In this document: positions 25,274 through 35,916 of the stretch, in pieces | How positions within the stretch are numbered: position 1 is the stretch's first letter | Layout of the letters: each line of letters opens with the position of its first letter | Origin: Trichopria drosophilae | Lineage: Eukaryota; Arthropoda; Insecta; Hymenoptera; Diapriidae | Assembly (NCBI GenBank): GCA_030407085.1 | Contig: CM059582.1 | Location: forward strand, 208,722,001-208,786,000 | Direction of reading: 5' to 3' | DNA length: 64,000 nt | The notes under the pieces: model-generated | What the model was told of the DNA's origin: nothing | The model's database searches: none | Seen by the model: the letters and a program-made list of their open reading frames with translations, nothing else | Position numbers and translations under genes: made by a program

Positions 25274-25869
25274 AATATTTAAATTAAGACATCCGCATGA
25301 TAAATGCTGCATCGAGTTTCAATGAGCAACATTTTTTATGAAGGGTCTGTATAAATTAAGAATTTCGTTCAGATCGTCCCGTTGTTCATTTCATTTATTT
25401 ATCTATTTTGATATTAATATGTTATTGTATTTTATTTTTTATGATATTACTTCGACTCAGACGAAGGTCTGGACGAAGTATTGAATTTGGTCACCTGGGC
25501 AAAATATTACCCTACAGTTTTTCATTAAATGTCGGCATTCCAAACGTTAGAATCAAAAAATACAATAAAAAAATGTTTGTCCATGATGTGCGTACGTGTG
25601 TGGGTCCGTACGTACATCCCATTTTTTTGTCTCTCAATACCTCTCGAACGGTAAGATCAATTTTAAAGTTCAATCTCTTTTAGAATTTGGCACGGCCTAA
25701 CTTAGACCTGATTACTTTTTGGAGTCGATCCATACTAGATGATTATGGGGAAGTCGAACAAAAAAAGCTAATAAATACATATTTTGTGTTTCTTATCAAA
25801 AACACGAATCACACAAAAAAATGATTGTAACAAACAAACAAAGAGCATCAAATTATGTATAAAATCAAC
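25274..25869. other. Unassigned DNA
   Basis: A 91-codon plus frame (25408-25683) starts with a hydrophobic run but has no domain I recognise. No repeat detected. Confidence 0.3.
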
Positions 25870-26600
25870 GGTTATACCATAAATGACGAGTAAATAGGAA
25901 AGAATCACGTTTTTTGAAGCTCTCATTAAGAAGTCCCAAAAGTTGTACGATGTCTTAAATACGTATCAGAATGAGCTCTTAAAGTTATCTTTAAGAACTC
26001 TTATGCGTCAATTTTATGAGCTCTACAAGGCCTCTCAAGTATAAGGTCAGATAAGAAGTCTTATTTGAGAGCTTTGACATATAAAAGAAATAATATAATG
26101 AAAAGCAAATTTCTGAAAATCATAGATCCTATTTCTGTATCTTAATTATTAATTTATACATATAATTTTAGTTCCGAGTTCCTTTTTACCGTTTGTATAG
26201 TTATGCATTTGATGGTGATTACATTCAATAGAATAGGGATCATACGATAACAGTACAAAATTGTGATAACATTTGCTCAATATCGTAAAAGCAGTTATTT
26301 TGTCATTGTAGCATATCATCTATCGGTCTACATATAAGTAAATATTGTGCGATCTCATTTTTGGATTCAGTAGCCACCTAGTGTCTCTGGAAGAAACATA
26401 GATAGATTTAAGACCTCAAATAAAAACATCTTTCAGATTACGATTTTAAGAAGTACTCATTAAGTCATCTTTAAGAGCTCCTTTTATAGATTATCATAAT
26501 TCGGACTTTTTCAGGAGGTCATTTTAGAGATATCTTTGGACTCAGCTCTGGTCGATCTCTTTAAGACGTATGTACTGTGGGGTAGAGCATCAAATTTTCT
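25870..26600. mobile_element. Probable fold-back rich in AAGAnnTC/GAGCTCTTAA motifs
   Basis: The left part (AGCTCTCATTAAGAAGTCCC at 25919; GTACGATGTCTTAAATAC; GAGCTCTTAAAG) and right part (AAGACCTCAAATAA near 26410; CTTTAAGAGCTCC; TCTTTAAGACGTATGTACTG near 26560) are imperfect inverted partners. The similar AGAGCATCAAATT occurs just before the left (25843) and after the right (26583), possibly the remains of a duplicated flank. Style resembles the GATCTCAAAAAGATC fold-back at 60995. No coding sequence. Confidence 0.4.
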
Positions 26601-27414
26601 GCAAACAAAGTTATATGAATTTTCTTCGTGAAATCAACGTCAATGCGGTAGAAGATGGATGAACATGAAAATAATCAAGTTGACAAGTTTTAAAAGAATG
26701 GGATTGCATATGTGAAGTAGAGCTTTATGTTCTTAGTTTATTATTATTAAATCGATCCAGACCATAAGTGTGGAGAAAAATTGTTCATTTTGGTCACTTG
26801 GTTAAAAAGATTATACTATTATTTTTTATATTATAGGAAAGGTCACAAAAAAGTAATAAAAAAGTTGAGGTTAGAAGATTAACTGGATTGAAAATCTATT
26901 AAATTGTATTAATATCACGTTTATTATTTAACTATTCTGTAATTACGTTTTATAAGTTTAATAAATGAAAAAAAAGTTATTTATAATGGCGGCTATATAA
27001 TTCGGAATGTAAGCGAAAAGTCATTAAAATAACCTACTTACATGTTATACCTGAGTGATATTAAATATGTATTTGTTAAGGTTGATGATCTAGATTTGAT
27101 AAGAATACAAAACTGCGGTTGAGTTTGCTCTCAAAATTAAACCCAAAGTGTAGTCTCATACTGAAACTCAGTTCAGATCAGATTTCAGTATCATAATATT
27201 ACTGCCTTAAATAACATAAAAGTAACAACTAACATTCAAGCCTAATAAGGCAAAATAGCATAAGTATTTTAAAAACCAAACAACATGTTTAAATAATACA
27301 TAAGCTTATTTTATAGCATTTTTTTCTTTGTTAAAAAAAATTTGCTGTTTATGAACCCTGTCTTTACTCTCTAAATCTGAATTAATGAAAAGTTACAAAT
27401 AAAAAATTAAGGGG
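26601..27414. other. AT-rich DNA, nothing recognised
   Basis: No repeat or gene recognised by eye. Confidence 0.3.
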
Positions 27415-27675
27415 TGCAGGTCGATAAACCGACAAATCAAAAAGCCGACAGATCACAAAACCGACAATCGAAAATCGGAAAAACCGAAATTAAAAAGCTG
27501 AGAAATAAAAAAACGGACAAGTAAAAAAATCGGCATATGGTATAGAGAACAATTGACAAACAAATTTTGTCATGTCGGCTTTTTAATATATCGGATTTTT
27601 ATTTGTAGGCTTTTAGACTGTCCGATTTTTAATATGTCGTTCATTTTTATTTATCAGCTTTTTGACGCGCATCAT
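27415..27675. repeat. Strand-switching ~15-bp array (A-run + CCGACA), locus 1
   Basis: The left half has successive units such as TAAACCGACAAATCA, AAAGCCGACAGATCA, AAAACCGACAATCG and AAACGGACAAGT. The right half has the complements, GTCGGCTTTTTAAT, TCGGATTTTTATT, GTCCGATTTTTAAT. The array is therefore a long imperfect hairpin with a spacer near 27540. Related arrays lie at 49100-49335 and 54774-55100. Confidence 0.75.
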
Positions 27676-28477
27676 CAGTAATCGGAAATTCTTTTGAAAA
27701 ATAACAATTTTTTATTTGACAATATTTATGGAAAGGAATGATAAAACTGTAAGTGAATCTGCTTTTTTTAGCAAATTTTATTACTAATCCAATGAATAAC
27801 TCATTATTTGTTTATTATTTAATAGTTTTTAAGTAATTTAAATTTAGATAGTATGATTTAAAAAAGTTAATTAATTTTTTATTTTTTACAGTCTTACAAT
27901 ATTATTTTTCATTCTGAAACCTAAGCCAAAAAAGGTAAATATTTGTTATAAAAACTTTTTATACTAATTTTTTGTAACCTTTATATACCGTGAATATTAA
28001 TATTTTAGTATGTATGTACACACGGGTGAGTAGATTAATTTAAACAATTTAGTCATCATTATATTTTGCAATTTTTATTGTTAATTCTCAACTAAACGGT
28101 TTTCAGTGACCTTAGAACGTATAAATCTAGAGAAATGAATGAAATTCCCGTGACATGCCGCATTTTTGCACGCCCTATATATACTGACGATTGATCTCAA
28201 ACCAGCATTTGCCTTTACTGGATGTTACGTTTCTGCCCTAGTTCAGTTGGTCCGAGAACACCTGCCTTCATCTTAGTAGACAGATGTACCACCCCGGTCA
28301 AACTACCAGTCTTACAATCTTTGAATGGGATTACAATATGTTCGACGATGGCCCAAAACCTCAAGCATCTTTTCTTACAGCAAATAATGGTTTTATTAAC
28401 AAATCTCTTTATTAATTAACAATAATTTTTAGGATAAAATAAATACGAGTCAAAGCATGTTTGAGAAAACACTAATT
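27676..28477. other. AT-rich DNA, nothing recognised
   Basis: A small GC-richer frame (28222-28419) has no recognisable domain. Confidence 0.3.
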
Positions 28478-28657
28478 CACCGGACTACAAAAAAAAACTT
28501 AAATGGTATGTGCAAGAAACGCAATTAGGTTTGTCTTATAGATTTTGGGCCGTTGAATCCGAATTCGGACATAAATTTGGTCCTATACGTCTGAGTTTTT
28601 TTATATTTGAGGTTTAAAGTGCGAAAAATCGGCCCGGGCAGTTTCTGAAATTCCGTG

Positions 28658-28683
28658 TATATATATATATATATATATATATA
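28658..28683. repeat. TA microsatellite (insertion target)
   Basis: A run of TA dinucleotides on the left of the element, continuing on the right at 32017-32034. The transposon landed inside it, so the exact TA duplication cannot be distinguished from the repeat. Confidence 0.9.
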
Positions 28684-29356
28684 CAGGGTGATCCAAAAGT
28701 CCCGGAACAGCAAAATATCTCAGCGGGAGTGCATTTTCGAGGAAAATGTTTCAGACAAAAGTTTCAGGATTTTTCCCTGGCTATTTAATGGCGATATTAA
28801 ATTTGACCTTGAACATGACCTTGAAGGTTATTTCAAGGTCAAGTTAATTTTTTTAAATGGGAACCCCTATTTTTTTTCATGGATTCTGAAAGAGCGGGAA
28901 ATTCTACGTCCGAATATGATATGATCGATTTTTCCGGCAAGGTCATTTCAAGGTGAAACTTAAAACTCCCGTAACGGCGAAATATCTCAGAGGGTGTGCA
29001 TTTCTTTGGAAATTGTTTCAGACAAAAGTTTAAGGATTTTTCCTGGGATATTTAGTGGTAGCACAGAATTTGACCTTGAACATGACCTTGAAGGTTATTT
29101 CAAGGTCAAGTTTGTTTTTTTTAATGGAAACTGCTATTTTTTTTCACGGATTCGGAGAGAGCACAAAATTTTACGTCCAAATATGCTATGGCCGTTTTTT
29201 TCGGCAATGTCATTTCAAGGCCAAACTTAAAACTCCCGGAACAGCGAATTAACTCAGCAAGAGGCACCATTGAATTTAACCTTGAAAATTACCTTGAGGC
29301 TTATTCTAAGCTCAAGACTATTTTTTTTTAATTGGAACCCCGTTTTATTTTCGTAA
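28684..29356 (+). repeat. Left terminal arm of the DD41D element (267-bp tandem units)
   Basis: Two full units and a partial third. The CCCG of the AACTCCCGGAACAGCGAA motif recurs at 28701, 28968 and 29235, exactly 267 apart. Each full unit contains TGACCTTGA twice and TCAAGGTCA once (28804, 28816, 28833; 29071, 29083, 29100). 267 is a multiple of three, and the same plus-strand frame is open in units 1 and 2. Confidence 0.85.
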
Positions 29357-29469
29357 TGTTTCCAGAGTTTCCAGAGTGCAATGCATTATCATTGTCCCCG
29401 GATAAAAATATACATTTTTTTTTTACATCCGATACGTTTATTAATACCGTATGTATGGGTAACATTTTT

Positions 29470-29627
29470 ACATTGTTTCCAATGCTACCGCCGGCTTTAG
29501 CATTACCCAAGATGTACCGCGTGGAGGTAGCACGGTCGGGTTTACACCTCTTCGGGGTGCTTTGTTCAGGTGGTTCCCCTCGCCGTCACCTGTGCGTGTG
29601 CGTGTGCGTGTGCGTGTGCGTGTGCGT

Positions 29628-29670
<43 letters not shown>

Positions 29671-29690
29671 TCCCCAGACAGTTAAGGCAA
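29470..29690. repeat. GC-rich segment with TGTGCG/TG microsatellite inside the transposon
   Basis: Unusually GC-rich for the window. It contains a TGTGCG hexamer run (29591-29640) followed by a TG run (29641-29666). Open frames on both strands are artefacts of the repeat. It sits between the transposase 3' end and the left arm and may be a separate insertion. Confidence 0.75.
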
Positions 29691-29729
29691 GATGGGTATA
29701 CTAAGATTTTGATGAAATTATGTATCTTA

Positions 29730-30811
29730 CTAAAGCTTATGCTCAAAGTGATTGCCATGAACTTCTTGGCAATATCCCAAGCGATTATAAAAAGTCGATA
29801 CGACTTTTTTAATCATATCTGGTTCTATAGCCGCGATCTCATCCCGTATTCGTTGTTTTACTTCCTCAATATTCACCGGTTTCGTTCGATACACTCTATC
29901 TTTGAGATAACCCCATAGAAAATAGTCAAGGGGCGTAAGATCCGGAGATCTTGGTGGCCATTCTATTACACCCCTTCGACCTATCCACCGTTCTGCGAAT
30001 ACATCACTCAAATAATTGCGAACATCTGTTGCATAATGGGGTGCTGCACCATCTTGCTGAAACCAAGTCTGATCGAAATCCTCGCCTACAATAACCGGAA
30101 TAGCAGGGATGATGTGGTCCCTCAACATATCGTGGTATTTTTGACCAGTAAGGGTACCCTCGATGAAGAAGGGCCCAACTACCGCATTGTTTATAATACC
30201 TGCCCATACGTTTACTTTTTCAGGATATTGAGTAGAACGACTATCGACCATCCAATTAGGATTGGTTTCACTCCAATAAGACATGTTATGTCTATTGATT
30301 GCCCCATTTAAGAAGAATGTAGCTTCATCAGAAAATACGATGCGATTCAAGAAACCGGCATCAGCATCTATTCGATTCATCATTAATTCCGCAAACTGTA
30401 GGCGTCTATCAGGATCGTCTTCATTCAATTGTTGTACGAGTCTAACTTTGTATGGGTGAAATTTTATGTTTTTAGTTAAGATCTGTTGTACTGTACCGTA
30501 ACATAAGTCGTGCTGCTGTTTAACTTTCCTGATGGAAGTATGAGGATCTTCCGTTATTGACAGCGCGACATTCAACTCATTTTCTTCAGTTGATGCTGTT
30601 ACTGGACGACCTGCTCTGGGAGATCCTTCACAGTACCGTGAACTTCAAAACGATTTATTGTTCTGCTAACAGTAGATTTAGAAATCGGTTCTCGTCCCTC
30701 TCTAAATGATGCGTTAAATAAGGTTCGCACATTCTCTAAAGATCGCTGGTTATCACCCCAGCCTCTCATCATGAGAATGGTTATTCTTTCTCGTTCACTT
30801 AGCGCAGCCAT
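29730..30811 (-). pseudogene. DD41D-type Tc1/mariner transposase, frameshifted
   Basis: Cut-and-paste transposase in two frames. The N-terminal part starts at ATG 30811 (MAALSERERITILMMRGW) and has a helix-turn-helix ending in ISKSTVSRTINRF. After P65 (near 30617) the frame breaks and runs into a stop at 30599. The remainder continues in the next frame to the stop at 29730. In that frame, numbering from the codon at 30575, the catalytic triad is D83 (FSDEATFF), D175 (QQDGAAPHY) and D217 (TPLDYFLWG). The last two are separated by 41 residues, pointing to the DD41D (rosa/Visitor-type) group rather than mariner DD34D or Tc1 DD34E. The relative fragment at 31080-31270 has one extra base at the break (CTCCCTAGAG versus CTCCCAGAG), so a 1-bp deletion is the lesion. 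Total length would be about 360 residues, normal for the family. Family call firm; subgroup inferred. Confidence 0.9.
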
Positions 30812-31079
30812 TGCTCTTTGTACGAAATATACGTATGTATTTTGTTACTGAAATGATGCTTAATACGTTTAGATAGGAAAGGCCATGTATCTCACAAAAC
30901 GATAAAGATAAGACCAAAATGTAACCTTATAAGACTGTACACGTATGTATAAATTCAATGTGAATGTATGTTGTTTATTTACTTCGCTGGTGACTCGTGC
31001 TCTCTGTCGCTGTTCGCGCGCCCAAGTTCACTTTGCACAAGTGTTGCGTAAGATGTATGTATACACTTTTTTTAAACAG
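30812..31079 (-). promoter_or_regulatory. Leader/promoter region of the DD41D transposase
   Basis: Non-coding DNA immediately upstream of the minus-strand ATG at 30811. It includes a GC-richer patch (30985-31040). No TATA box or initiator can be assigned with confidence. Confidence 0.3.
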
Positions 31080-31270
31080 TTTATTATTCTATTTACAAAA
31101 TTAGAGGACAAGCGAGGGACAGGAACTGATTCCTAAATCGACTTTTGGCAGAACAATAAATTGTTTCGAAGTTTACGGCACTGTAAAGGATCTCCCTAGA
31201 GCAGATCGTCCAGTAATAGCATCGACTGAACAAAATGAATTTAACCACTCTCAATACCGGAAGATCCTCA
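31080..31270 (+). pseudogene. Inverted fragment of the same transposase gene
   Basis: On the plus strand this stretch reads GCAGAACAATAAATTGTTTC, then GGATCTCCCTAGAGCAG, then GGAAGATCCTCATAAC. It parallels the minus-strand transposase around residues 35-95 (HTH to the ITEDPHTS segment) at roughly three-quarters identity by eye. It is fused directly to the inner end of the right arm. It has its own substitutions, including stops, and cannot encode a protein. Confidence 0.75.
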
Positions 31271-31283
31271 TAACTTCGTTAAG

Positions 31284-32016
31284 AAAATGAAACGGGGTTC
31301 CAATTAAAAAAAAAAAATAATCTTGACCTGAGAATAATCTTCAAGGTAATTTTCAAGGTCAAATTTTATGCTAGCATTAAATATCCCGGAAAAAATCCTG
31401 AAACTTTTGTCTGAAACATTTTACCCGAAAATGACCTCTTGCTGAGTTAATTCGCTGTTCCGGGAGTTTTAAGTTTGGCCTTGAAATGACATTGCCGAAA
31501 AAAACGGCCATAGCATATTTGGACGTAAAATTTTGTGCTCTCTCCGAATCCGTGAAAAAAAATAGCAGTTTCCATTAAAAAAAAACAAACTTGACCTTGA
31601 AATAACCTTGAAGGTTATGTTCAAGGTCAAATTCTGTGCTACCATTAAATAGCCCGGGAAAAATCCTTAAACTTTTGTCTGAAACAATTTCCAAAGAAAT
31701 GCACACCCTCTGAGATATTTCGCCGTCACGGGAGTTTTAAGTTTCACCTTGAAATGACCTTGCCGAAAAAAACGGCCATAGCATATTCGGACGTAAAATT
31801 TTGTGCTCTTTCCGAATCCGTGAAAAAAAATAGGGGTTCCCATTTAAAAAAATTAACTTGACCTTGAAATAACCTTCAAGGTCATGTTCAAGGTCAAATT
31901 CAATATCGCCATTAAATAGCCAGGGAAAAATCCTTAAACTTTTGTCTAAAACATTTTCCCCGAAAATGCACTCGCGCTGAGATATTTTGCTGTTCCGGGA
32001 CTTTTGGATCACCCTG
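31284..32016 (-). repeat. Right terminal arm of the DD41D element
   Basis: Reverse complement of the left arm, with the same unit order outward to inward and a few percent divergence near the tip. Some half sites are mutated, but at least six TCAAGGTCA/TGACCTTGA motifs remain. Confidence 0.85.
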
Positions 32017-32880
32017 TATATATATATATATATAATTTTTACAAAATTACAAAACTTTTTGAATTATGTCATTCTTTTCCTCCTTTACTTTTGTTCTCTG
32101 TCAACAGACGAGATTTCAAACATAATTGAATTTAAATTTGTGTATGTGCAATATGCATATGTGTTTCTTTCTTTCTTTATTTTTCTCTCGCTTTCTTGAT
32201 TAGAAAAATGTGTGTTGCATATTAAACGAGATTATACTGAAGTACTTCTAACACACTATATTAATTTTTCTAATTCACTACCTGAAAAATTCTTGCATTC
32301 TTTTAAAATATTCTTAAAAACTATAACAACTCGGAGAAATCCGAGTATATGCATATGTCAGTATTCGAATTTTTCATCGATTATCCCTAAATTATTACGT
32401 TTTATAGCAATTTTCGAATCATTATTTTAGAAATATTCGTATGAAAAGTCTCTCCGTGCACTGAATCTAGAAATATCCAAATATGTCCAAAAAGCAGTTT
32501 TTATTCACAATCTGACCTCAAGCATAAAAGAATGTAAACAAATTCTGGATCCTGGATTCCGATCAGTAACCAAAAATCCATACGAATTACCAATCTTGAT
32601 CCAATGTACAGTTTTTTTTTGCCAAGATTTGTCAAGTTTCTCGGAAAAAACAATTTTTTGCAGTATAAACCTCAAATTTAAAATACTTTAGACGCATGGG
32701 GTCAATTGTGTCCTCAAATTCAGATTCAGCAGCCCAAACCCCATAAGAAGAATCCAGTCTTGTTTCATTTTACAGCTTAACATTTTTTTCTTACAGTAAA
32801 CGTGTAAATTTTCCCGAAAAAAAGCAAATTTTCGCACTTTAAACCTCAAATATAAAAGAAGTTTCTTTTTTAGTCCGGTG

Positions 32881-33033
32881 TTATTTTTATATTATTAAAA
32901 TTGCTTTGTTAAGGGGGAAGACTACAACATAGTAAAAAAAATAAACTGCAACTTTGAATGGATATATTTTAAAAACGTTTATTAATCTAACCTGACATTT
33001 ATTATTTTATATAACATAATTTTTGTACAGTTG
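32881..33033. other. AT-rich spacer
   Basis: Nothing recognised. Confidence 0.3.
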
Positions 33034-33120
33034 CCCGAGTAGAAATTTATTACGGCCCTGATCAGGGCCTGAAGAAAAGCGTTACACCCTGATCAGGGCC
33101 TGAACAAAATTCTGCTCGGG
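33034..33120. mobile_element. 87-bp palindromic mini-MITE
   Basis: Ends CCCGAGTAGAA (33034) and TTCTGCTCGGG (33120) are inverted repeats. Inside are the perfect 16-base palindrome GGCCCTGATCAGGGCC (33055-33070) and a second copy of the core, CCCTGATCAGGG (33087-33098). Much too small to encode anything. An exceptionally compact hairpin-forming element. Confidence 0.75.
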
Positions 33121-35305
33121 TGTATTTATTAAAGTTATTTTCGCAAATTATTTTGACCTTAAATTAGTTGCAAATTAGTAAATACTAAGCAGATAATGAC
33201 CATATATATTTTTTTCAGATCTCACAAGTATGAGTATTCATGGACACCTCTTTTGTACCTCAAAAACACGCCCTTCGAGGGATAGCAGTGTTGAAATTTT
33301 CAACATTTTGTGACGAAAAATTGTTTGGCACTTAAAGGTATAATAAAATGGATCGCTTAAGCAGATTTAATATAAAATAACAGACATTCCAACTATAATT
33401 TACAAATATTTTATCATATATTTTTACGTTTGATAATAAATTAGAAGGTTTGGATAATTTTCTAAAATGATATAAAGTAATCACAAAAATTTAGTATAGA
33501 TGCCTTACACTTACACTCAAAGGTGTTTTAACTACTAATTTAAATTCAACACCACAATACCTAAATATAATTCAAAGCATACAGTTTCGTTGGTTAAAAC
33601 TAATATTCGTTCTTTCCTGATAGTTAATTTTAAACAATAATCACACGTTGCAAAGAAAAGTGAAAACTTCACAAAATACACACCTAAAAAGCGTTATACA
33701 AATCATTCTCAATGTATGTAACGAAGCGAAAAATCAAAAAATCTGATTAAAATATCATTTCTTATTTCTGAGATTTCTTCTCTTAAACAGTTATTTAAAA
33801 TTGACCAGTCTCCGAATAGTCGACGAAGCAAGAAACATACGAATGGACGAAATGAAAGTACAAAGTAACCAAAGGAACATTTTTCCATCTATTCGCGCAT
33901 TTTGACACGTTTGATGGACGTTTTATGAAAAAAAAGCAATATTTTTTGCCCGAGTTTCCAAATTCAATATTGTGGCAAAAACTGTGACGTGGATCGAAGA
34001 AACAACAAAACATAAAAAAGTGTAACCGAATATTATATATTTCCATAACATCACTTTTTCATGTTATACCTTATCAATGTTAGTAATTTTGCAAATAACT
34101 ATTTAAAGTTAGTCGTACATACTGCATCTTAACATTTTCTAAATGCATAATATGAGACTAATAATGTTATGAATAAACACGTATCAGGTAATTTATATAA
34201 TAAAAAAATTATCTTTTCGCAAATATTAAACTCATTAATATGAAAAATCTAAATTACTATCTCAATATACTTTAGTTCAGGCCTCTTCTTACAAACGTCA
34301 TTTGATTTATTACCCCTGACAATGATTTAATACCTATTGATGTGTAAAATCATCTCCATCTAATCCTTATTGAATTTAATAACCAGTAAAATTGAAACAC
34401 AAACGAGATTAATATTGAAACTGTACACTATTTTCGCGCATAAAAATTTAGAATTATGATAAATCAAACTAGAAATAAAAAAAAAAGTTACCGTAATTTG
34501 TATACAAACAACACATTATGATAAGACATACATGAAATAATGTTCGTGGTTTTATACTCGCATTATAAAAGTAAAATATTTCTATGCATTTTCATTGCAT
34601 ACAATATTAATTTTCTCTCGACGTCTCTCTTAAATTCACACGCGTACACCCGTTCACTTTCGGTCGTCAAAATTCTACATAATAATTCGTTAAGCACATA
34701 TGCATTCATTGCATCCACTTGCTTCATATTTCTACAAATGTTACCTTTTGTTAGAAACTTTTCTACTGTTTTGAGAGACGTGACCACCACCATTATGCTT
34801 TAGAATTTTACATTTGCGATATCTTTTCTAGAGATAACGTTAATTTTTCAAATTTATATTCTTCTTTTATTTATTTTGATTATTTTATATATCTGTTTTG
34901 GTCCTCATACATTTTTGTATCTGATTTTATCAACTATTTCTGTTAATACCTCTGTATCGAACATTTTGAAAACGACATTACTGTTCATTCTTTCTTTGAT
35001 TTTTTACAAAAAATATAAAAACGATATAAAATTATGTAGAAAATCAATTAAATAATTTATCACGATGTGAATTTTATTTTAAAAAAAATGTTCATTTGGA
35101 AAAAATCTTGAATTTATTACTTAAGACGTAAAAAACACATGTAAATAAATTTCAGCAAGATGAAGATTATATCCGCGTTAAGGTACATTTCACGACTAAC
35201 AATTTCATTTATTATTTGTTACTGTACGATGTATACTAACCGAGTCATGGAGTTTTCAACATTTTCAGTTCTCGAAAAACTCAAAATTTTGAATAATTCT
35301 CACTT
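33121..35305. other. AT-rich DNA, nothing recognised
   Basis: Overlapping opposite-strand frames near 34540-34803 carry no known domain. No repeats noted. Confidence 0.3.
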
Positions 35306-35916
35306 AACCCGTTTCGTCCTGAAATGGCATAAATTGCAGCCGTTTTCTAATCAATATTCATAGAAAGGGCGAATGAATTTTTATATAAGTCCATGTGTTT
35401 CAAGTCTGCTCTTTCTGAATCTGAAGTCCATTTTCCAAAATCTTTAGTTGTTTTCCCAACATCGCGTCCAGAATGGCAAAAATCCGGAAAAAATAGTAAT
35501 TTCTTAAATTGAAATTCTTTTTTTATATGAAATTATAGTCCAATCGATTCCTACTATTTGGTTTGGTGGAGTAATTGGTTGTACCAAAAGATAGTGTAAT
35601 GCGCATCCTGAAATTCAAAATGTCGGCTTCAAAATAACGTCGTTTTCAACATAATTTTCGTTATTCAGTTGTAATACTTTTGTAAATGAGCATAAACTCA
35701 ATACCAATTGAAAAAATATGATTTTCCACATCCTCGATCATGAAACACTTTTCAAATTTTCAAAATTCTAAATGGCAGACCCAATATGGCGGTCAAAAAT
35801 TTATACAAACATGTATAGAAGATCTGGACTTGTATAAAAATTCATTCACCCGTTCTATGAAAATTATTTAAGTAAAAAACGGCGACAATTTATGCCATTT
35901 CAGGACGAACCGGATT
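35306..35916. mobile_element. ~0.6-kb inverted-ended element related to 56396-58117
   Basis: Left end ACCCGTTTCGTCCTGAAATG with CATAAATTG and right end CAATTTATGCC, ATTTCAGGACGAACCGG form terminal inverted repeats of about 35 bases, plus further pairing (ATGAATTTTTATATAAGTCC against GGACTTGTATAAAAATTCAT). The interior matches the left arm of the 1.7-kb fold-back at 56396 (GATTCCTACTATTTGG, AAAAGATAGTGTAATGC, ATCCTCGATCATGAA). Likely a deletion derivative that lost most of one arm. Confidence 0.75.

Larger units (their letters stand above)
28684..32016 (-). mobile_element. Tc1/mariner-superfamily transposon, DD41D-like, long TIRs
   Basis: A 3333-bp element inserted in a TA microsatellite, flanked by TA on each side as expected for the IS630-Tc1-mariner superfamily. 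Termini are CAGGGTGATCCAAAAGTCCC and its reverse complement, identical over about 42 bases. Terminal arms are long (28684-29356 and 31284-32016) and contain 267-bp tandem units. In order on the plus strand: left arm, a GC-rich segment with a TG/TGTGCG microsatellite, a frameshifted transposase on minus, its leader, a reversed transposase fragment, and the right arm. Transposase damage makes this copy non-autonomous, but the close arm similarity suggests a fairly recent insertion. Confidence 0.88.
28478..32880. mobile_element. Older fold-back element hosting the DD41D transposon
   Basis: Left end CACCGGACTACAAAAA (28478) is mirrored by TTTTTTAGTCCGGTG ending at 32880. Left-hand TTTATATTTGAGGTTTAAAG (28599) is mirrored by right-hand CTTTAAACCTCAAATATAAA (32837). 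Without the 3.3-kb insertion it would be about 1.07 kb. The right side holds about three diverged repeats of a unit marked by ACCTCAA (32516, 32670, 32843; spacing about 155-173). No coding content of its own. Confidence 0.65.

Noticed and set aside
28658..28683. Microsatellite TA run as an origin or regulatory element
   Set aside because: Fully explained as the TA-rich insertion site of the transposon.
29562..29918. Long open frames on both strands around 29332-29918 with Cys-Val or Arg-Thr repeats
   Set aside because: They are translations of the TG/TGTGCG microsatellite and overlap the 3' end of the transposase.
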